Positions 30,543 to 40,699 of a stretch of DNA of 64,000 nucleotides are shown in pieces. How positions within the stretch are numbered: position 1 is the stretch's first letter; each line of letters starts with the position of its first letter. Source of the stretch: Vibrio sp. JPW-9-11-11 (lineage in GTDB: Bacteria; Pseudomonadota; Gammaproteobacteria; Enterobacterales; Vibrionaceae); NCBI RefSeq assembly GCF_013369335.1, contig NZ_SZQJ01000010.1, positions 1 to 64,000 of the forward strand, read 5' to 3'. A model generated the notes under the pieces. That model saw only the letters and a list, made by a program, of their open reading frames with translations, made no database searches and was not told where the DNA came from. Made by a program: the position numbers and the translations under genes.

Positions 30543-31289
30543 ATGTCTTCTGTTGAGCAGACACAACCTTTGATCAGTCACTTACTTGAGTTAAGAAACC
30601 GCTTGTTGCGCGCCATTGTCGCCGTGCTGGTGGTCTTTCTAGGGCTGATCTATTTCGCCAATGATATCTATGAGTTTGTCTCCGCACCACTGGTAGAACG
30701 GTTACCAGAGGGGGCTACCATGATCGCAACCGACGTCGCGTCACCTTTCTTTACGCCGTTGAAGTTAACCTTGGTTGCGTCGATTTTTATCGCGGTGCCG
30801 TTTATTTTGTATCAAGTCTGGGCGTTTGTTGCGCCGGGTCTCTACAAGCATGAGCGTCGCTTGATCATGCCGTTGATGTTTTCCAGCTCGCTGCTGTTTT
30901 ATTGTGGTGTAGCCTTCGCTTACTTCGTGGTTTTCCCGTTAGTGTTTGGATTCTTTACCGCGATCTCATTAGGCGGGGTCGAGTTTGCCACCGATATCTC
31001 GAGCTATCTCGATTTTGTTTTGGCCTTGTTTCTTGCGTTTGGTATCGCGTTTGAAGTCCCGGTGGCGATTATTTTACTGTGCTGGACGGGGGCGACTGAT
31101 CCGAAAAGCCTCAGTGAGAAGCGGCCGTATATCGTTGTAGGGGCGTTTGTCGTGGGTATGATGTTGACACCGCCAGATATGATTTCACAAACACTGTTGG
31201 CGATCCCTATGTGTTTACTGTTTGAAGTCGGTTTATTCTTTGCTCGCTTTTATGTGCGCAAAGAGAGCGACCAAGAGTTAGAAGAATAA
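30543..31289 (+). CDS. tatC: Twin-arginine translocase subunit TatC
   Basis: A 248-residue six-helix membrane protein that recognises twin-arginine signals. Near the N-terminus [19 protein letters not shown] holds the conserved ELRxR motif; later segments include [31 protein letters not shown] and the EVPV in [16 protein letters not shown] is just upstream. It is separated from tatB by a terminator-like hairpin but is clearly in the same unit. Confidence 0.97.
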   Translation: MSSVEQTQPLISHLLELRNRLLRAIVAVLVVFLGLIYFANDIYEFVSAPLVERLPEGATMIATDVASPFFTPLKLTLVASIFIAVPFILYQVWAFVAPGLYKHERRLIMPLMFSSSLLFYCGVAFAYFVVFPLVFGFFTAISLGGVEFATDISSYLDFVLALFLAFGIAFEVPVAIILLCWTGATDPKSLSEKRPYIVVGAFVVGMMLTPPDMISQTLLAIPMCLLFEVGLFFARFYVRKESDQELEE

Positions 31290-31306
31290 TCTTAGTTCTA
31301 CAGAGA

Positions 31307-31342
31307 TAAAAAAGGGCTGATGTTGACCATCAGCCCTTTTTC
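31307..31342. terminator. Bidirectional terminator between tatC and tatD
   Basis: AAAAAAGGGCTGATG TTGA CCATCAGCCCTTTTT: stem GGGCTGATG/CATCAGCCC with A and T flanks between convergent genes. Confidence 0.9.
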
Positions 31343-31356
31343 TATTGGTTAAAGAA

Positions 31357-32118
31357 CTACAATCGAAACAGTGATTGAGCATTGTGTGTGGTGATTGAAT
31401 CCACTTTTTCGATGCTAATGCCTCTTAGCTCTGCGATACGCTCGGCCACCAAAGACGTGTAGGCGGGCTCATTGCGTTTTCCTCGATGGGGTACCGGAGC
31501 CAGATACGGACAATCGGTTTCCAGAATCACATAGTTCATGTCGAGCTCGGGGATAACCTTATCCATCCCACCATTTTTAAAGGTGGATACTCCACCGAGC
31601 CCTAAATGAAAGCCCAAATCATTGATCGCCTTCGCTTCTTCTACGCTACCACCGAAGCAGTGAAACACGCCTGACAGCGCGCCATCTTGTTCTTTGCTCA
31701 GCAGGGCAAGTGTCTCTTTAATTGAGTCACGAGTATGAATCACCACCGGGAGTTGCATCTCTTTGGCCCAGTTTAATTGGGTGACAAAGGCCATCTCTTG
31801 CTCGGCGCGATAGGTTTTGTCCCAATAGAGGTCGATACCGATTTCACCTACGGCAATGAAGTTATGCTTATCGAACCAAGAGTGGACGACATCGAGCGTC
31901 TGTTTGACGTTGCCATCCACGTAGCACGGGTGAAGTCCCATCATTGAACGACACACTTGCGGAAATTGAGCTTCGGTCGCCAGCATGGGCTCAATCGATT
32001 CCAAGTCGATATTAGGTAGCAGGATCTGTTCGATGCCTTGGGCTAAGGCGCGTTGAACGACTTGTTCTCTGTCGTTATCGAACTCACTGGCGTAGATGTG
32101 AGCGTGGGTATCAATCAT
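31357..32118 (-). CDS. tatD: TatD-family metal-dependent DNase
   Basis: A 253-residue TIM-barrel hydrolase of the TatD family (Mg-dependent 3'-5' exonuclease in E. coli; not required for Tat export). Metal ligands are seen: HAH in IDTHAHIYA, Glu in AVGEIGIDLYWDK, His in PVVIHTRDS, His in GVFHCFGGS and Asp in ILETDCPYLAP. ATG 32118 has AAGAGA 6 nt upstream; a TTG two codons earlier is less likely. Convergent with tatC and divergent from hemB. E. coli has several paralogues (YcfH, YjjV), but the tat linkage supports this name. Confidence 0.88.
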   Translation of the reverse strand: MIDTHAHIYASEFDNDREQVVQRALAQGIEQILLPNIDLESIEPMLATEAQFPQVCRSMMGLHPCYVDGNVKQTLDVVHSWFDKHNFIAVGEIGIDLYWDKTYRAEQEMAFVTQLNWAKEMQLPVVIHTRDSIKETLALLSKEQDGALSGVFHCFGGSVEEAKAINDLGFHLGLGGVSTFKNGGMDKVIPELDMNYVILETDCPYLAPVPHRGKRNEPAYTSLVAERIAELRGISIEKVDSITTHNAQSLFRL

Positions 32119-32165
32119 GGTCAATCTCTTGCTTGATAAGGAAGCGCCAGTATACGGCAGTGTGA

Positions 32166-33317
<1,152 letters not shown>

Positions 33318-33334
33318 ACTGGGCGACTTTTTCT

Positions 33335-33361
33335 AGGCTGGCGGTTGCCAGCCTTTTTTTA
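33335..33361 (+). terminator. Terminator after hemB
   Basis: AGGCTGGC GGTT GCCAGCCT then T7, a classic rho-independent terminator. Confidence 0.93.
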
Positions 33362-33376
33362 TTTGGGAGAGTGACC

Positions 33377-33832
33377 ATGACCATCCTTTATCGAGCAGGT
33401 ACCTTGGAAGAGTGTGTGCAAGTGGTGCAGCAGATCGCAGAATTTGCCCATAAAGAGACCGTTGAGAGTTTATCTGCCCGCCTTGATGGGAAAGTCCGCT
33501 ATTTGGTGCAGGTAGCGCAAGAGGGAGATAACCTGCTCGGATTCAAAATTGGCTATCAGTTAGACGCCCAAACCTTTTACAGTTGGTTTGGTGGGGTGTC
33601 GCCGCTGGCCCGCAATAAAGGAGTGGCCCAGCAGCTACTTGATATTCAAGAGCGATGGGCGCGAGAGCAAGGCTATAACCAGCTTAAAGTGAAATCTCGC
33701 AATCAGTTTCCATCTATGCTGCGTTTACTGCTGCGAAATGGCTATATGATTGAAAAGTTTGAAGCGAAACAGCCGCTTGACGAAAGTCGTATCCACTTCA
33801 TTAAGCCACTTCGCCAAGTTGATGAAAATTAA
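33377..33832 (+). CDS. GNAT-family acetyltransferase
   Basis: A 151-residue protein with the GNAT fold: FYSWFGGVSPLARNKGVAQQLLDIQERWAREQGY holds the acetyl-CoA loop (R-N-K-G-V-A, a Q/RxxGxG/A variant), followed by LKVKSRNQFPSMLRLLLRNGYMIEKFE. The second Gly of the loop is Ala. Acceptor substrate unknown. ATG 33377 has GGGAGA 6 nt upstream, better than GTG 33371. It lies between hemB and ryhB. Confidence 0.83.
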   Translation: MTILYRAGTLEECVQVVQQIAEFAHKETVESLSARLDGKVRYLVQVAQEGDNLLGFKIGYQLDAQTFYSWFGGVSPLARNKGVAQQLLDIQERWAREQGYNQLKVKSRNQFPSMLRLLLRNGYMIEKFEAKQPLDESRIHFIKPLRQVDEN

Positions 33833-33856
33833 ATGAGACTTTTTCTCATTTAACTA

Positions 33857-33885
33857 TTGACCAACCAAATGAGAATGGTTATTAT
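33857..33885 (+). promoter_or_regulatory. Promoter of ryhB
   Basis: TTGACC (33857-33862), 17-bp spacer, TATTAT (33880-33885). Nearly ideal sigma-70 spacing; predicts transcription from about 33892. Confidence 0.8.
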
Positions 33886-33886
33886 T
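33868..33886. promoter_or_regulatory. Fur box overlapping the ryhB promoter
   Basis: AATGAGAATGGTTATTATT has the 9-1-9 Fur layout and covers the spacer and -10 element, so iron-loaded Fur would block transcription. The placement before a RyhB gene strengthens the call. Confidence 0.75.
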
Positions 33887-33891
33887 TGTCT

Positions 33892-34108
33892 CGTCTTAGG
33901 GAATGAGAGAAGTTCACAAGGACGTGCACAACCAGTTTCATCATTGAATTTGGTCGAGCACATGACTGAGAGCTTGCACGAATTCTTTTTGACACGACAT
34001 TGCTCACATTGCTTCCAGTGTAATTTATAGCTTTATGGTAAAGCAGCTCACTCTGAATTTGCTTTGACCCTTTTTTGCTAGGCGACATCGAAAGATGTCG
34101 CTTTTTTT
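33892..34108 (+). ncRNA. ryhB: RyhB iron-responsive small RNA, long Vibrio form
   Basis: The segment at 33993-34019 contains CACGACATTGCTCACATTG followed by CTTCCAG, the Hfq-binding/pairing core of E. coli RyhB almost base for base. It is preceded by a Fur-regulated promoter and ends at a strong terminator (GCGACATC GAAA GATGTCGC T7, 34082-34108). About 217 nt, close to the long RyhB known in V. cholerae and more than twice the E. coli length. RyhB represses iron-using genes when iron is scarce. The 5' end is inferred from the promoter. Confidence 0.92.
34082..34108 (+). terminator. Terminator of ryhB
   Basis: GCGACATC GAAA GATGTCGC followed by seven T. Confidence 0.94.
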
Positions 34109-34149
34109 ATTTCTGCAGTTTGGTCATGAACAAAAGGACACCAATAGTC

Positions 34150-34345
34150 TTTTCCACAATCCAAGATCAAGCCAGGATCGATCTGTGCATGATTGATCAA
34201 TAATAAAATCCAATATAAACATAAGCTTAAATTGAAGATCTCCCCAAATTATGGGTTATTGATATCCTGTGGGTAAATACTATGAACAGAGTTATCCACA
34301 GAGAGATGGTCGAATTGGCGTGATAATCAGCAAATATGTGAGTAA
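34150..34345. promoter_or_regulatory. DnaA-box and GATC cluster upstream of polA
   Basis: Two exact TTWTNCACA boxes: TTTTCCACA (34150-34158) and TTATCCACA (34292-34300); two one-mismatch boxes on the other strand: TGTGGGTAA (34268-34276) and TGTGAGTAA (34337-34345). Five GATC sites lie at 34165, 34176, 34180, 34195 and 34237, within 76 bp. The 320-nt gap is otherwise AT-rich and non-coding and must hold the polA promoter. Confidence 0.5.
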
Positions 34346-34431
34346 CCCACCAAGAGTTAAAATGGATTCACTGAGTCAGTCGTGGCATCCTAAGCAGATC
34401 TTTTTGCATTTTCTTTGGATACGTAAAGACT

Positions 34432-37227
34432 ATGGCTCACATACCTGATAATCCGTTAATTCTAATCGACGGCTCTTCATACCTTTATCGCGCTTTCCAT
34501 GCCTATCCAGGCACAATGAGCAATGGTGATATTCCAACCAACGCTGTGTATGGCGTGGTGAATATGCTACGCAGCATGATGCGTCAGTTTGCATCGGATC
34601 GAATTGCGGTGGTGTTTGATGCCAAAGGAAAAACTTTCCGAGATGAAATGTTTCCGGAATACAAAGCCAATCGCCCGCCAATGCCGGATGATTTGCGTTG
34701 TCAAATCGAGCCGCTGCACAACGTGATTCGAGCGATGGGCTTGCCCTTGATCTGTGTGCCTGGCGTTGAAGCGGATGATGTGATTGGCACCTTAGCCCAT
34801 CAAGCGTCGCAAAATGGTGTGCCGGTTTTGATCAGTACCGGTGATAAAGACATGGCCCAGCTCGTCGATGACAACATTACCCTGATCAACACCATGACTA
34901 ATGTGGTGCTAGACCGTGAAGGTGTGATCGAAAAGTTTGGTATTCCGCCAGAGCTTATCATCGATTATTTGGCGTTGATGGGCGATAAAGTCGACAACAT
35001 TCCTGGCGTACCCGGTGTCGGTGACAAAACCGCAACCGCGTTACTACAAGGCATTGGTAGCTTAGAACAGATTTATCAAAACCTAGACGATATCGCTGGA
35101 TTAGGTTTCCGTGGTTCGAAAACCATGGCGAAGAAATTGGTCGACAATAAAGACAATGCGATGATGTCTTACGAACTGGCGACCATTAAGTTGGATGTGG
35201 AGCTAGAGCAAGGCTTCGATGAGCTAGTGAAGTCGGTACCGAATAAAGATGAACTGGTCAAGCTGTATGGGGAGCTGGTGTTTAAATCATGGCTCAATGA
35301 ACTGCTGGAAGGGGGCACCGGCGTCGTTGAGGCAGATGAAAAGTCAGGCGCGATTCGTTCGACGAGTTCGGCTGCCAAGGCACCTGAACTTAATGTCTCG
35401 GCAGTTAATATTGACCGCAGCCAGTATCAAACCATTCTCGATCGAGACACCTTCACGCTTTGGCTCGATAAGCTTAAATCCGCAGAGGTTTTCGCTTTTG
35501 ACACCGAAACCGATAGCCTCGACTATATGGTGGCCAACTTAGTAGGGGTGTCTTTTGCCACTGCAGAAGGTGAGGCGGCCTATGTGCCAGTGGCGCATGA
35601 TTATCTAGATGCGCCGCAGCAACTTGACCGTGACTGGGTTCTGGAGCAACTCACGCCTATCTTGGAAGATAACAACCAAGCGAAAGTCGGACAAAACCTT
35701 AAATACGATGCCAGTGTGCTTGCGCGTTATGGTATCGAGATGAAAGGCATCAAGCATGACACCATGCTCGCTTCATATGTGTATAACAGCGTGGGTGGTA
35801 AGCACGATATGGATAGCTTGGCGCTGCGTTTCCTTCAACACAGCTGTATCTCCTTCGAGCAGATCGCAGGTAAAGGCAAAAAACAACTGACCTTTAATCA
35901 AATTGAGCTTGATGAAGCGGCTCCATATGCGGCGGAAGATGCCGATGTGACATTGCGCTTGCATAACCGATTAATGGAAAACATTGAGCAAGATGAGAAG
36001 CTCAAAGCGGTGTACGAGCACATTGAGATGCCTTTGGTGCCTGTGCTGTCGCGTATTGAACGCACTGGCGTGCTGATTGATGACATGAAGTTAGCAACCC
36101 AGTCTCAAGAGATTGCTCAACGTCTTGATGAACTTGAGCAAAAAGCCTATCAAGTGGCCGAGCAAGAGTTCAACATGAACTCACCTAAGCAGCTACAAGC
36201 GATCTTGTTCGAAAAAATGGGCCTGCCGGTGGTGAAGAAAACGCCATCAGGTACTCCTTCTACCAACGAGGAAGTGCTTCAGGAGTTGGCGCTCGACTAT
36301 CCACTACCGAAACTGATCCTCGAATATCGCGGCTTGGCCAAGTTGAAATCGACATACACCGATAAGTTGCCGAAGATGATTAACCCTGAAACGGGCCGAG
36401 TGCACACCTCTTATCATCAAGCGGTGACCGCCACCGGCCGTTTATCATCAACCGATCCAAACTTGCAGAATATCCCTATTCGAAATGAAGAAGGCCGCCG
36501 TATTCGTCAGGCGTTTGTCGCGCCCCATGGGTTTAAAATCATGGCCGTCGACTACTCGCAAATTGAGTTGCGCATTATGGCGCACTTGTCGGGAGACAAA
36601 GCGTTACTCGAAGCCTTCCAGCAAGGTAAAGACATTCACGCAGCCACCGCCGCAGAAATTATCGGTGTTGATATTGACCAAGTGACCAGTGAACAACGCC
36701 GCCGAGCGAAAGCGGTGAACTTTGGTCTTATCTACGGGATGAGCGCTTTTGGCTTGGCTAAACAGCTCGGTATTCCTCGTGGGGAAGCTCAGCAGTATAT
36801 GGATACTTACTTTGAGCGTTACCCGGGCGTGATGCAATACATGGAAGACACACGCAGCGCCGCGGCAGAACAAGGATACGTCGAAACTATCTTTGGTCGT
36901 CGTTTGCATTTGCCTGAAATCAAGTCGCGCAATGGCATGCGTCGCAAGGCCGCCGAGCGTGCAGCGATCAATGCGCCAATGCAGGGCACTGCGGCTGATA
37001 TCATCAAAAAGGCGATGTTGCTGGTGGATGATTGGATCGAACAAGAGGGTGATGGTCGCGTTAAGTTACTGATGCAAGTACACGATGAATTGGTCTTCGA
37101 AGTTCAAGAGTCAGCTTTAGCCGAAATTGAAAGTAAAGTACAACAATTGATGGAGTCAGCCGCCGACCTCGATGTACCTTTGGTCGCTGAAGCAGGGCAT
37201 GGTGATAACTGGGATCAGGCTCACTAG
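34432..37227 (+). CDS. polA: DNA polymerase I
   Basis: A 931-residue three-domain enzyme for Okazaki-fragment maturation and repair. The 5' nuclease (about 1-290) shows [26 protein letters not shown] and [18 protein letters not shown]. The 3'-5' proofreading domain (about 330-520) keeps its acidic residues ([29 protein letters not shown]). The polymerase domain has [32 protein letters not shown] and [11 protein letters not shown]. Length equals E. coli Pol I (928). Upstream there is a DnaA-box cluster; downstream lies spf, the order known from enterics. Confidence 0.98.
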   Translation: MAHIPDNPLILIDGSSYLYRAFHAYPGTMSNGDIPTNAVYGVVNMLRSMMRQFASDRIAVVFDAKGKTFRDEMFPEYKANRPPMPDDLRCQIEPLHNVIRAMGLPLICVPGVEADDVIGTLAHQASQNGVPVLISTGDKDMAQLVDDNITLINTMTNVVLDREGVIEKFGIPPELIIDYLALMGDKVDNIPGVPGVGDKTATALLQGIGSLEQIYQNLDDIAGLGFRGSKTMAKKLVDNKDNAMMSYELATIKLDVELEQGFDELVKSVPNKDELVKLYGELVFKSWLNELLEGGTGVVEADEKSGAIRSTSSAAKAPELNVSAVNIDRSQYQTILDRDTFTLWLDKLKSAEVFAFDTETDSLDYMVANLVGVSFATAEGEAAYVPVAHDYLDAPQQLDRDWVLEQLTPILEDNNQAKVGQNLKYDASVLARYGIEMKGIKHDTMLASYVYNSVGGKHDMDSLALRFLQHSCISFEQIAGKGKKQLTFNQIELDEAAPYAAEDADVTLRLHNRLMENIEQDEKLKAVYEHIEMPLVPVLSRIERTGVLIDDMKLATQSQEIAQRLDELEQKAYQVAEQEFNMNSPKQLQAILFEKMGLPVVKKTPSGTPSTNEEVLQELALDYPLPKLILEYRGLAKLKSTYTDKLPKMINPETGRVHTSYHQAVTATGRLSSTDPNLQNIPIRNEEGRRIRQAFVAPHGFKIMAVDYSQIELRIMAHLSGDKALLEAFQQGKDIHAATAAEIIGVDIDQVTSEQRRRAKAVNFGLIYGMSAFGLAKQLGIPRGEAQQYMDTYFERYPGVMQYMEDTRSAAAEQGYVETIFGRRLHLPEIKSRNGMRRKAAERAAINAPMQGTAADIIKKAMLLVDDWIEQEGDGRVKLLMQVHDELVFEVQESALAEIESKVQQLMESAADLDVPLVAEAGHGDNWDQAH

Positions 37228-37402
37228 TCAAAAAAGCATCTAAAATAGAACAATAACATGAGCCAGTGCACAAACACTAACTTTTTTTGTATGTGAAAAA
37301 AGTTAGCGTCCGTAAGCACTCAATGTAGTTTAATAAAATTTTAATGAAAAAAACTTACAAAAATGGTTTTCATTTCTGACCAATTGTTGTACATTAATCG
37401 GC

Positions 37403-37508
37403 GTAGGGTACAGAGGTAAGATGTTCTATCTTTCAGACCTTTTGTTTCACGTTATTGGATTAGGCTGATTCAGCCGCCCCAGTCAGCTTTTGACTGGGGC
37501 GTTTTTTA
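37403..37508 (+). ncRNA. spf: Spot 42 small RNA
   Basis: Begins GTAGGGTACAGAGGTAAGAT and continues GTTCTATCTTTCAGACC, identical to the 5' portion of E. coli Spot 42, and ends with the terminator CCCCAGTCA..TGACTGGGG plus T6. It lies after polA and before engB as in enterics. Spot 42 is an Hfq-dependent RNA repressed by cAMP-CRP that tunes use of secondary carbon sources. A TACATT -10 is at 37390-37395. Confidence 0.96.
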
Positions 37509-37588
37509 TTGGGCGAAGCAAAATAAATTTCCCCTTCCTTTGCTGTCCGTTTCGCTCACTTCTCTATTGGTGACTCACCAGTGCAAAC

Positions 37589-37615
37589 TGTAACTTTGCA
37601 AAAATTTGTAACTTT
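37589..37615. repeat. Direct repeat TGTAACTTT x2, 18 bp apart
   Basis: TGTAACTTT at 37589-37597 and 37607-37615 in the spf-engB gap. Possible binding site for a regulator of the unassigned transcript downstream; function unknown. Confidence 0.3.
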
Positions 37616-37699
37616 ACACCAATCACATTTTGGTTATTTTGGATGGTTAATCAAACGCCAAAAAATCAGCCTGTAATCGACAGTTTGTTATATTAAGTG

Positions 37700-37864
37700 A
37701 TATATATCAGAGAGTTAAAGAACATTACTCGTTACGCGATGCATTAGTTGCGCTAGTGTGAAGTGATTGATTTCGCGAGAAGAATGGATGATCCTTGAAA
37801 CATAATAACTAATAACGACTATTTCTCTCCCGTTGCCCCGCCAGGATGGTGGGGCTCTTATTTT
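37700..37864 (+). ncRNA. Candidate small RNA between spf and engB
   Basis: A strong plus-strand terminator, GCCCCGCCA GGA TGGTGGGGC then TCTTATTTT (37835-37864), has no gene in front of it: Spot 42 already ends at 37508. AT-rich sequence with TATATT and TATATAT at 37688-37707 could be a promoter. The loop presents GGA, as in CsrA-binding hairpins. The 5' end is a guess. It could instead be a backup terminator for Spot 42 or polA read-through. Confidence 0.4.
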
Positions 37865-37870
37865 CTGCAG

Positions 37871-37902
37871 GCAATAAAAAGCCCCGGATGACCAGGGCTA
37901 GT
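37871..37902 (-). terminator. Terminator of engB (minus strand)
   Basis: On the minus strand: AGCCCTGGT CAT CCGGGGCT then TTTTTATT; pairing of AGCCC-GGGCT with a small internal mismatch. Lies just after the engB stop. Confidence 0.7.
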
Positions 37903-37918
37903 TCGAAAGTCTATGCGT

Positions 37919-38584
37919 TTACTCGGCGTCGTTATCGAGCTGCTCTTCTTCGCCAATCTCTTCGGTTATGTGCGCGGCAACAGCAGGGGCAAACCATTCG
38001 TCAAGCTTATTGCGCAGTACGTCTACGCCAATTCCTTTCAATGAAGAAAAAGCCGCCACGCTGACATCACCGCCAAAGCCGATGGCATCCTTTTTGATTT
38101 TAAGAACTTGAGCTTTGCGCGCGCCACTTTTCAGCTTGTCAGCTTTAGTCAGCAGTACTTGCACGGGGATACCACTGTCGACAGCCCAAAATATCAGTTG
38201 CTGGTCGAGGTCTTTCATCGGGTGACGAATATCCATCAATACCACCAGACCTTTTAAACACTGACGTTTTTGCAAATACTCACCGAGAGACTTTTGCCAC
38301 TTTTTCTTCATTTCCATCGGTACTTGAGCGAAGCCGTAACCCGGCAAATCGACGATGTGACAACCATCGGTTACCTTAAACAAGTTGATGAGCTGAGTGC
38401 GTCCGGGGGTCTTACTGGTTTTGGCTAAACTCTTCTGGTTCGTCAAGCGGTTAAGAGAGCTAGACTTACCGGCGTTGGAACGTCCTGCGAACGCAACTTC
38501 GATACCTTCATCTTCAGGCATGTGACGAATGTCAGGTGCGCTGGTGATGAAATGGGTGTTTTGATAATGAATTTTTACGCTCAC
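37919..38584 (-). CDS. engB: Ribosome biogenesis GTPase EngB (YsxC/YihA)
   Basis: A 221-residue TRAFAC-class GTPase required for 50S assembly. P-loop [14 protein letters not shown] (G1), TPGRTQ (G2), DLPGYGFA (G3), TKADKL (G4) are all present. I chose GTG 38584 ([12 protein letters not shown]) because GGAG lies 6 nt upstream and the N-terminus then matches relatives; ATG 38596 would add MELT. The acidic tail ([14 protein letters not shown]) is a common Vibrio feature. Divergent from the cytochrome c4 gene. Confidence 0.93.
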   Translation of the reverse strand: MSVKIHYQNTHFITSAPDIRHMPEDEGIEVAFAGRSNAGKSSSLNRLTNQKSLAKTSKTPGRTQLINLFKVTDGCHIVDLPGYGFAQVPMEMKKKWQKSLGEYLQKRQCLKGLVVLMDIRHPMKDLDQQLIFWAVDSGIPVQVLLTKADKLKSGARKAQVLKIKKDAIGFGGDVSVAAFSSLKGIGVDVLRNKLDEWFAPAVAAHITEEIGEEEQLDNDAE

Positions 38585-38732
38585 TGTTAACTCCATCTCG
38601 ACTTTGTGTAGTCGATTGATTACTTTTTTGTGAAATTGTGTAAAATAACCGTGCTCGGCATAAGGTCGCCTATTGTACCATGAGTGTTAACGCAGAGTGG
38701 TACCGGAAGCTTGATAATTATAATGGAATGTC

Positions 38733-39350
38733 ATGAAGAAATTAGCGCTAATCTTGAGTCTTTTAGCCAGCTGCTCTGTGTGGGCCCAAGGCAGCATTGA
38801 AGCTGGTAAAGCAAAATCCCAAACTTGTGTTGCCTGCCACGGTGCTGATGGCAACAGTCAACTCGCTATGTACCCTAAAATTGCAGGTCAGCATGCTAAG
38901 TATATCGAAAAGCAGCTTAACGACTTTAAACTAGGGATGGCTAGTAATGGTAAGCAAGGTCGTTATGACCCAGTGATGAGTGGCATGGCTATGCCGCTGT
39001 CAGAGCAAGATATGAAAGATCTGGCTGCTTATTATGCCTCTTTACCTATCTCTGGTAACTCAACACCTGAGAACGTGGTGGAACAGGGGAAAGCACTCTA
39101 TACCGCCGGTGATGCAGAGCGTGGTTTAGCGGCGTGTATCGCTTGTCACGGTCCTCGTGGTAACGGCACCGAGCTTTCAGGGTTCCCTAAAATCTCGGGT
39201 CAGCACGCAGACTACATCAAAGCTCAGCTAGAAAAGTTCCGTTCGAGTACGCGTGAAAACGATATGAATGCGATGATGCGTGATGTCGCGAAAAAGCTGA
39301 CTGATGAAGATATCGATACTCTATCTAAATACGTTGGTGGCCTGCACTAA
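38733..39350 (+). CDS. Cytochrome c4 (periplasmic diheme)
   Basis: A 205-residue protein with a Sec signal (MKKLALILSLLASCSVWAQG, cleaved after about 18-20) and two cytochrome c domains, each with CXXCH (CVACH about residue 32 and CIACH about 134) and a later Met ligand (SGMAMPL; MNAMMRD). It carries electrons between the bc1 complex and terminal oxidases such as cbb3. Next to engB in gamma-proteobacteria. Terminator follows. Confidence 0.95.
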   Translation: MKKLALILSLLASCSVWAQGSIEAGKAKSQTCVACHGADGNSQLAMYPKIAGQHAKYIEKQLNDFKLGMASNGKQGRYDPVMSGMAMPLSEQDMKDLAAYYASLPISGNSTPENVVEQGKALYTAGDAERGLAACIACHGPRGNGTELSGFPKISGQHADYIKAQLEKFRSSTRENDMNAMMRDVAKKLTDEDIDTLSKYVGGLH

Positions 39351-39383
39351 GCCCTACCTATTCGTTCGAGCATAAGTTGTAAT

Positions 39384-39416
39384 GAAAAAGCCCAAACTTG
39401 CGTTTGGGCTTTTTCA
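39384..39416 (+). terminator. Terminator after cytochrome c4
   Basis: GAAAAAGCCCAAACTTGCGT TTGGGC-type hairpin: AAGCCCAAA CTTGCG TTTGGGCTTTTTC with T5. Confidence 0.92.
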
Positions 39417-39472
39417 TGTGCGTTGACTCACACTTGCTCCTAACGCTGGGTTAGTCATCTTGCTCATTGACG

Positions 39473-39494
39473 TGTAAGAGATCGCCCATACTTA
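39473..39494. promoter_or_regulatory. GacA/VarA-type upstream activating site
   Basis: TGTAAGAGATCGCCCATACTTA keeps the left arm TGTAAGAGAT of the consensus dyad TGTAAGN6CTTACA and a degenerate right arm (ACTTA). It lies over 100 nt before the GGA-rich RNA, the typical distance for VarA/UvrY control of Csr RNAs. Confidence 0.6.
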
Positions 39495-39589
39495 TCCCGC
39501 AATTTGGCACATTTATCTCTCTAACTATCTGAAAAATAATGATGTGATCAGCGAGGTAAAATAAATGTCGGCTTTTTATCTGGCATGGA

Positions 39590-39962
39590 TTGCATCCCAT
39601 CACCAGCGAGATAAAGTGAATACATCGGCAGGGCGCTGATCAAGGATTTCAGACTAGGATGTCTCCAAGGATGCGAGTAAAGGATACTCGGTCGAAAAAT
39701 GGAAAAGAATGAGCAGGATGCTGATTCGATACGGATGGTCACCTTGTCTAATGGTTTAAGACAGCGCAAAGGATCAGGCTAAGGACTAGCCCAGACAACA
39801 GGAAGTAAACGGAAAGCCAAAATTCACCAGGACGGTGACAAACAACACCTTTTGCAAGGAAAGCGCAAAAAACAAAAGGATTATTGGGGCACATTTATCT
39901 GTGCAACACAGTTTTGCCTGATGGCATTTAGAAAGCGATAGAGACACTCTATCGCTTTTTTT
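39590..39962 (+). ncRNA. CsrB-family CsrA-sequestering small RNA
   Basis: Fourteen GGA triplets lie between 39644 and 39880, many shown in hairpin loops: CGAGTA AAGGA TACTCG, TCACC AGGAC GGTGA, GGCTA AGGAC TAGCC, GAC TAGGAT GTC, AGC AGGAT GCT. The RNA ends at a perfect terminator AGCGATAGAG ACA CTCTATCGCT T6 (39934-39962). Such RNAs bind many CsrA dimers and relieve CsrA repression. Vibrio has several paralogues (CsrB, CsrC, CsrD) and I cannot say which this is. The 5' end is uncertain by tens of bases. Confidence 0.88.
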
Positions 39963-40060
39963 ATAGTTAATTTTCCAAAGTTGGTGATTATTTGTACAAT
40001 AGTGCTCCACTCTGAGCTGACTTTCTGGTATGTTTCGCATCCCTGTTTGAGGATGTAAAC

Positions 40061-40699
40061 ATGCACAATTGCCCACTATGTCAAAGCATCGACACAGAGC
40101 ACTATTTTGCAGACAAGCGTCGCGAGTATCTCCAGTGTCAGCAGTGTGAGTTGGTGTTCGTCAATCCAGCTCAACGTCTCGACGCTGAGCAAGAGAAAGC
40201 CCACTACGATTTGCATGACAACGACCCCAGCGATGCGGGTTACCGACGGTTTTTATCTCGGTTGAGCAAGCCATTGTTGGAGCGTATCGCCGCACATTCT
40301 CATGGGTTAGATTTTGGTTGTGGTCCTGGGCCGACATTATCGTTAATGTTGCAAGAGCAGGGGCACACGATGAACTTGTACGATATTTACTATCACCCAG
40401 ATACCCAGGTGTTAGAGAGGCAGTACGACTTCATCACTGCTACCGAAGTAATCGAGCACTTATATGCGCCGAACCGAGTGTGGCAACAATGGTTAAATTT
40501 AGTTAAGCCAGGTGGCTGGATTGGTCTTATGACTAAGATGGTTATCGATGTAGATGCGTTCGCGCACTGGCACTATAAAAATGATCAGACCCATGTGATC
40601 TTTTTTAGTCGCGCGACGTTTCAATACTTGGCAGAGCGGGATCAGCTCGAGCTTGAATTTATTGGTAATGATGTAATTTTACTGAGGAAAGCCCAGTAA
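40061..40699 (+). CDS. Class I SAM methyltransferase with N-terminal zinc-ribbon
   Basis: A 212-residue protein: two Cys pairs (CPLC at residues 4-7 and CQQC about 27-30) form a zinc ribbon, then a Methyltransf_23-type domain with the SAM motif LDFGCGPGPTLSLML (about 84-98) and ATEVIEHLYAPNRVWQQWLNLVKPGGW. The substrate is not apparent; zinc-ribbon relatives act on sugars or proteins. GAGG lies 9 nt before ATG 40061. Its stop overlaps the yihI start (TAATG), so the two are co-translated. Confidence 0.85.
   Translation: MHNCPLCQSIDTEHYFADKRREYLQCQQCELVFVNPAQRLDAEQEKAHYDLHDNDPSDAGYRRFLSRLSKPLLERIAAHSHGLDFGCGPGPTLSLMLQEQGHTMNLYDIYYHPDTQVLERQYDFITATEVIEHLYAPNRVWQQWLNLVKPGGWIGLMTKMVIDVDAFAHWHYKNDQTHVIFFSRATFQYLAERDQLELEFIGNDVILLRKAQ

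Noticed and set aside
39548..40076. Minus-strand open frames of 61-96 codons before the methyltransferase gene
   Set aside because: They lie antisense to the CsrB-type RNA and its terminator; no ribosome site and no recognisable protein.
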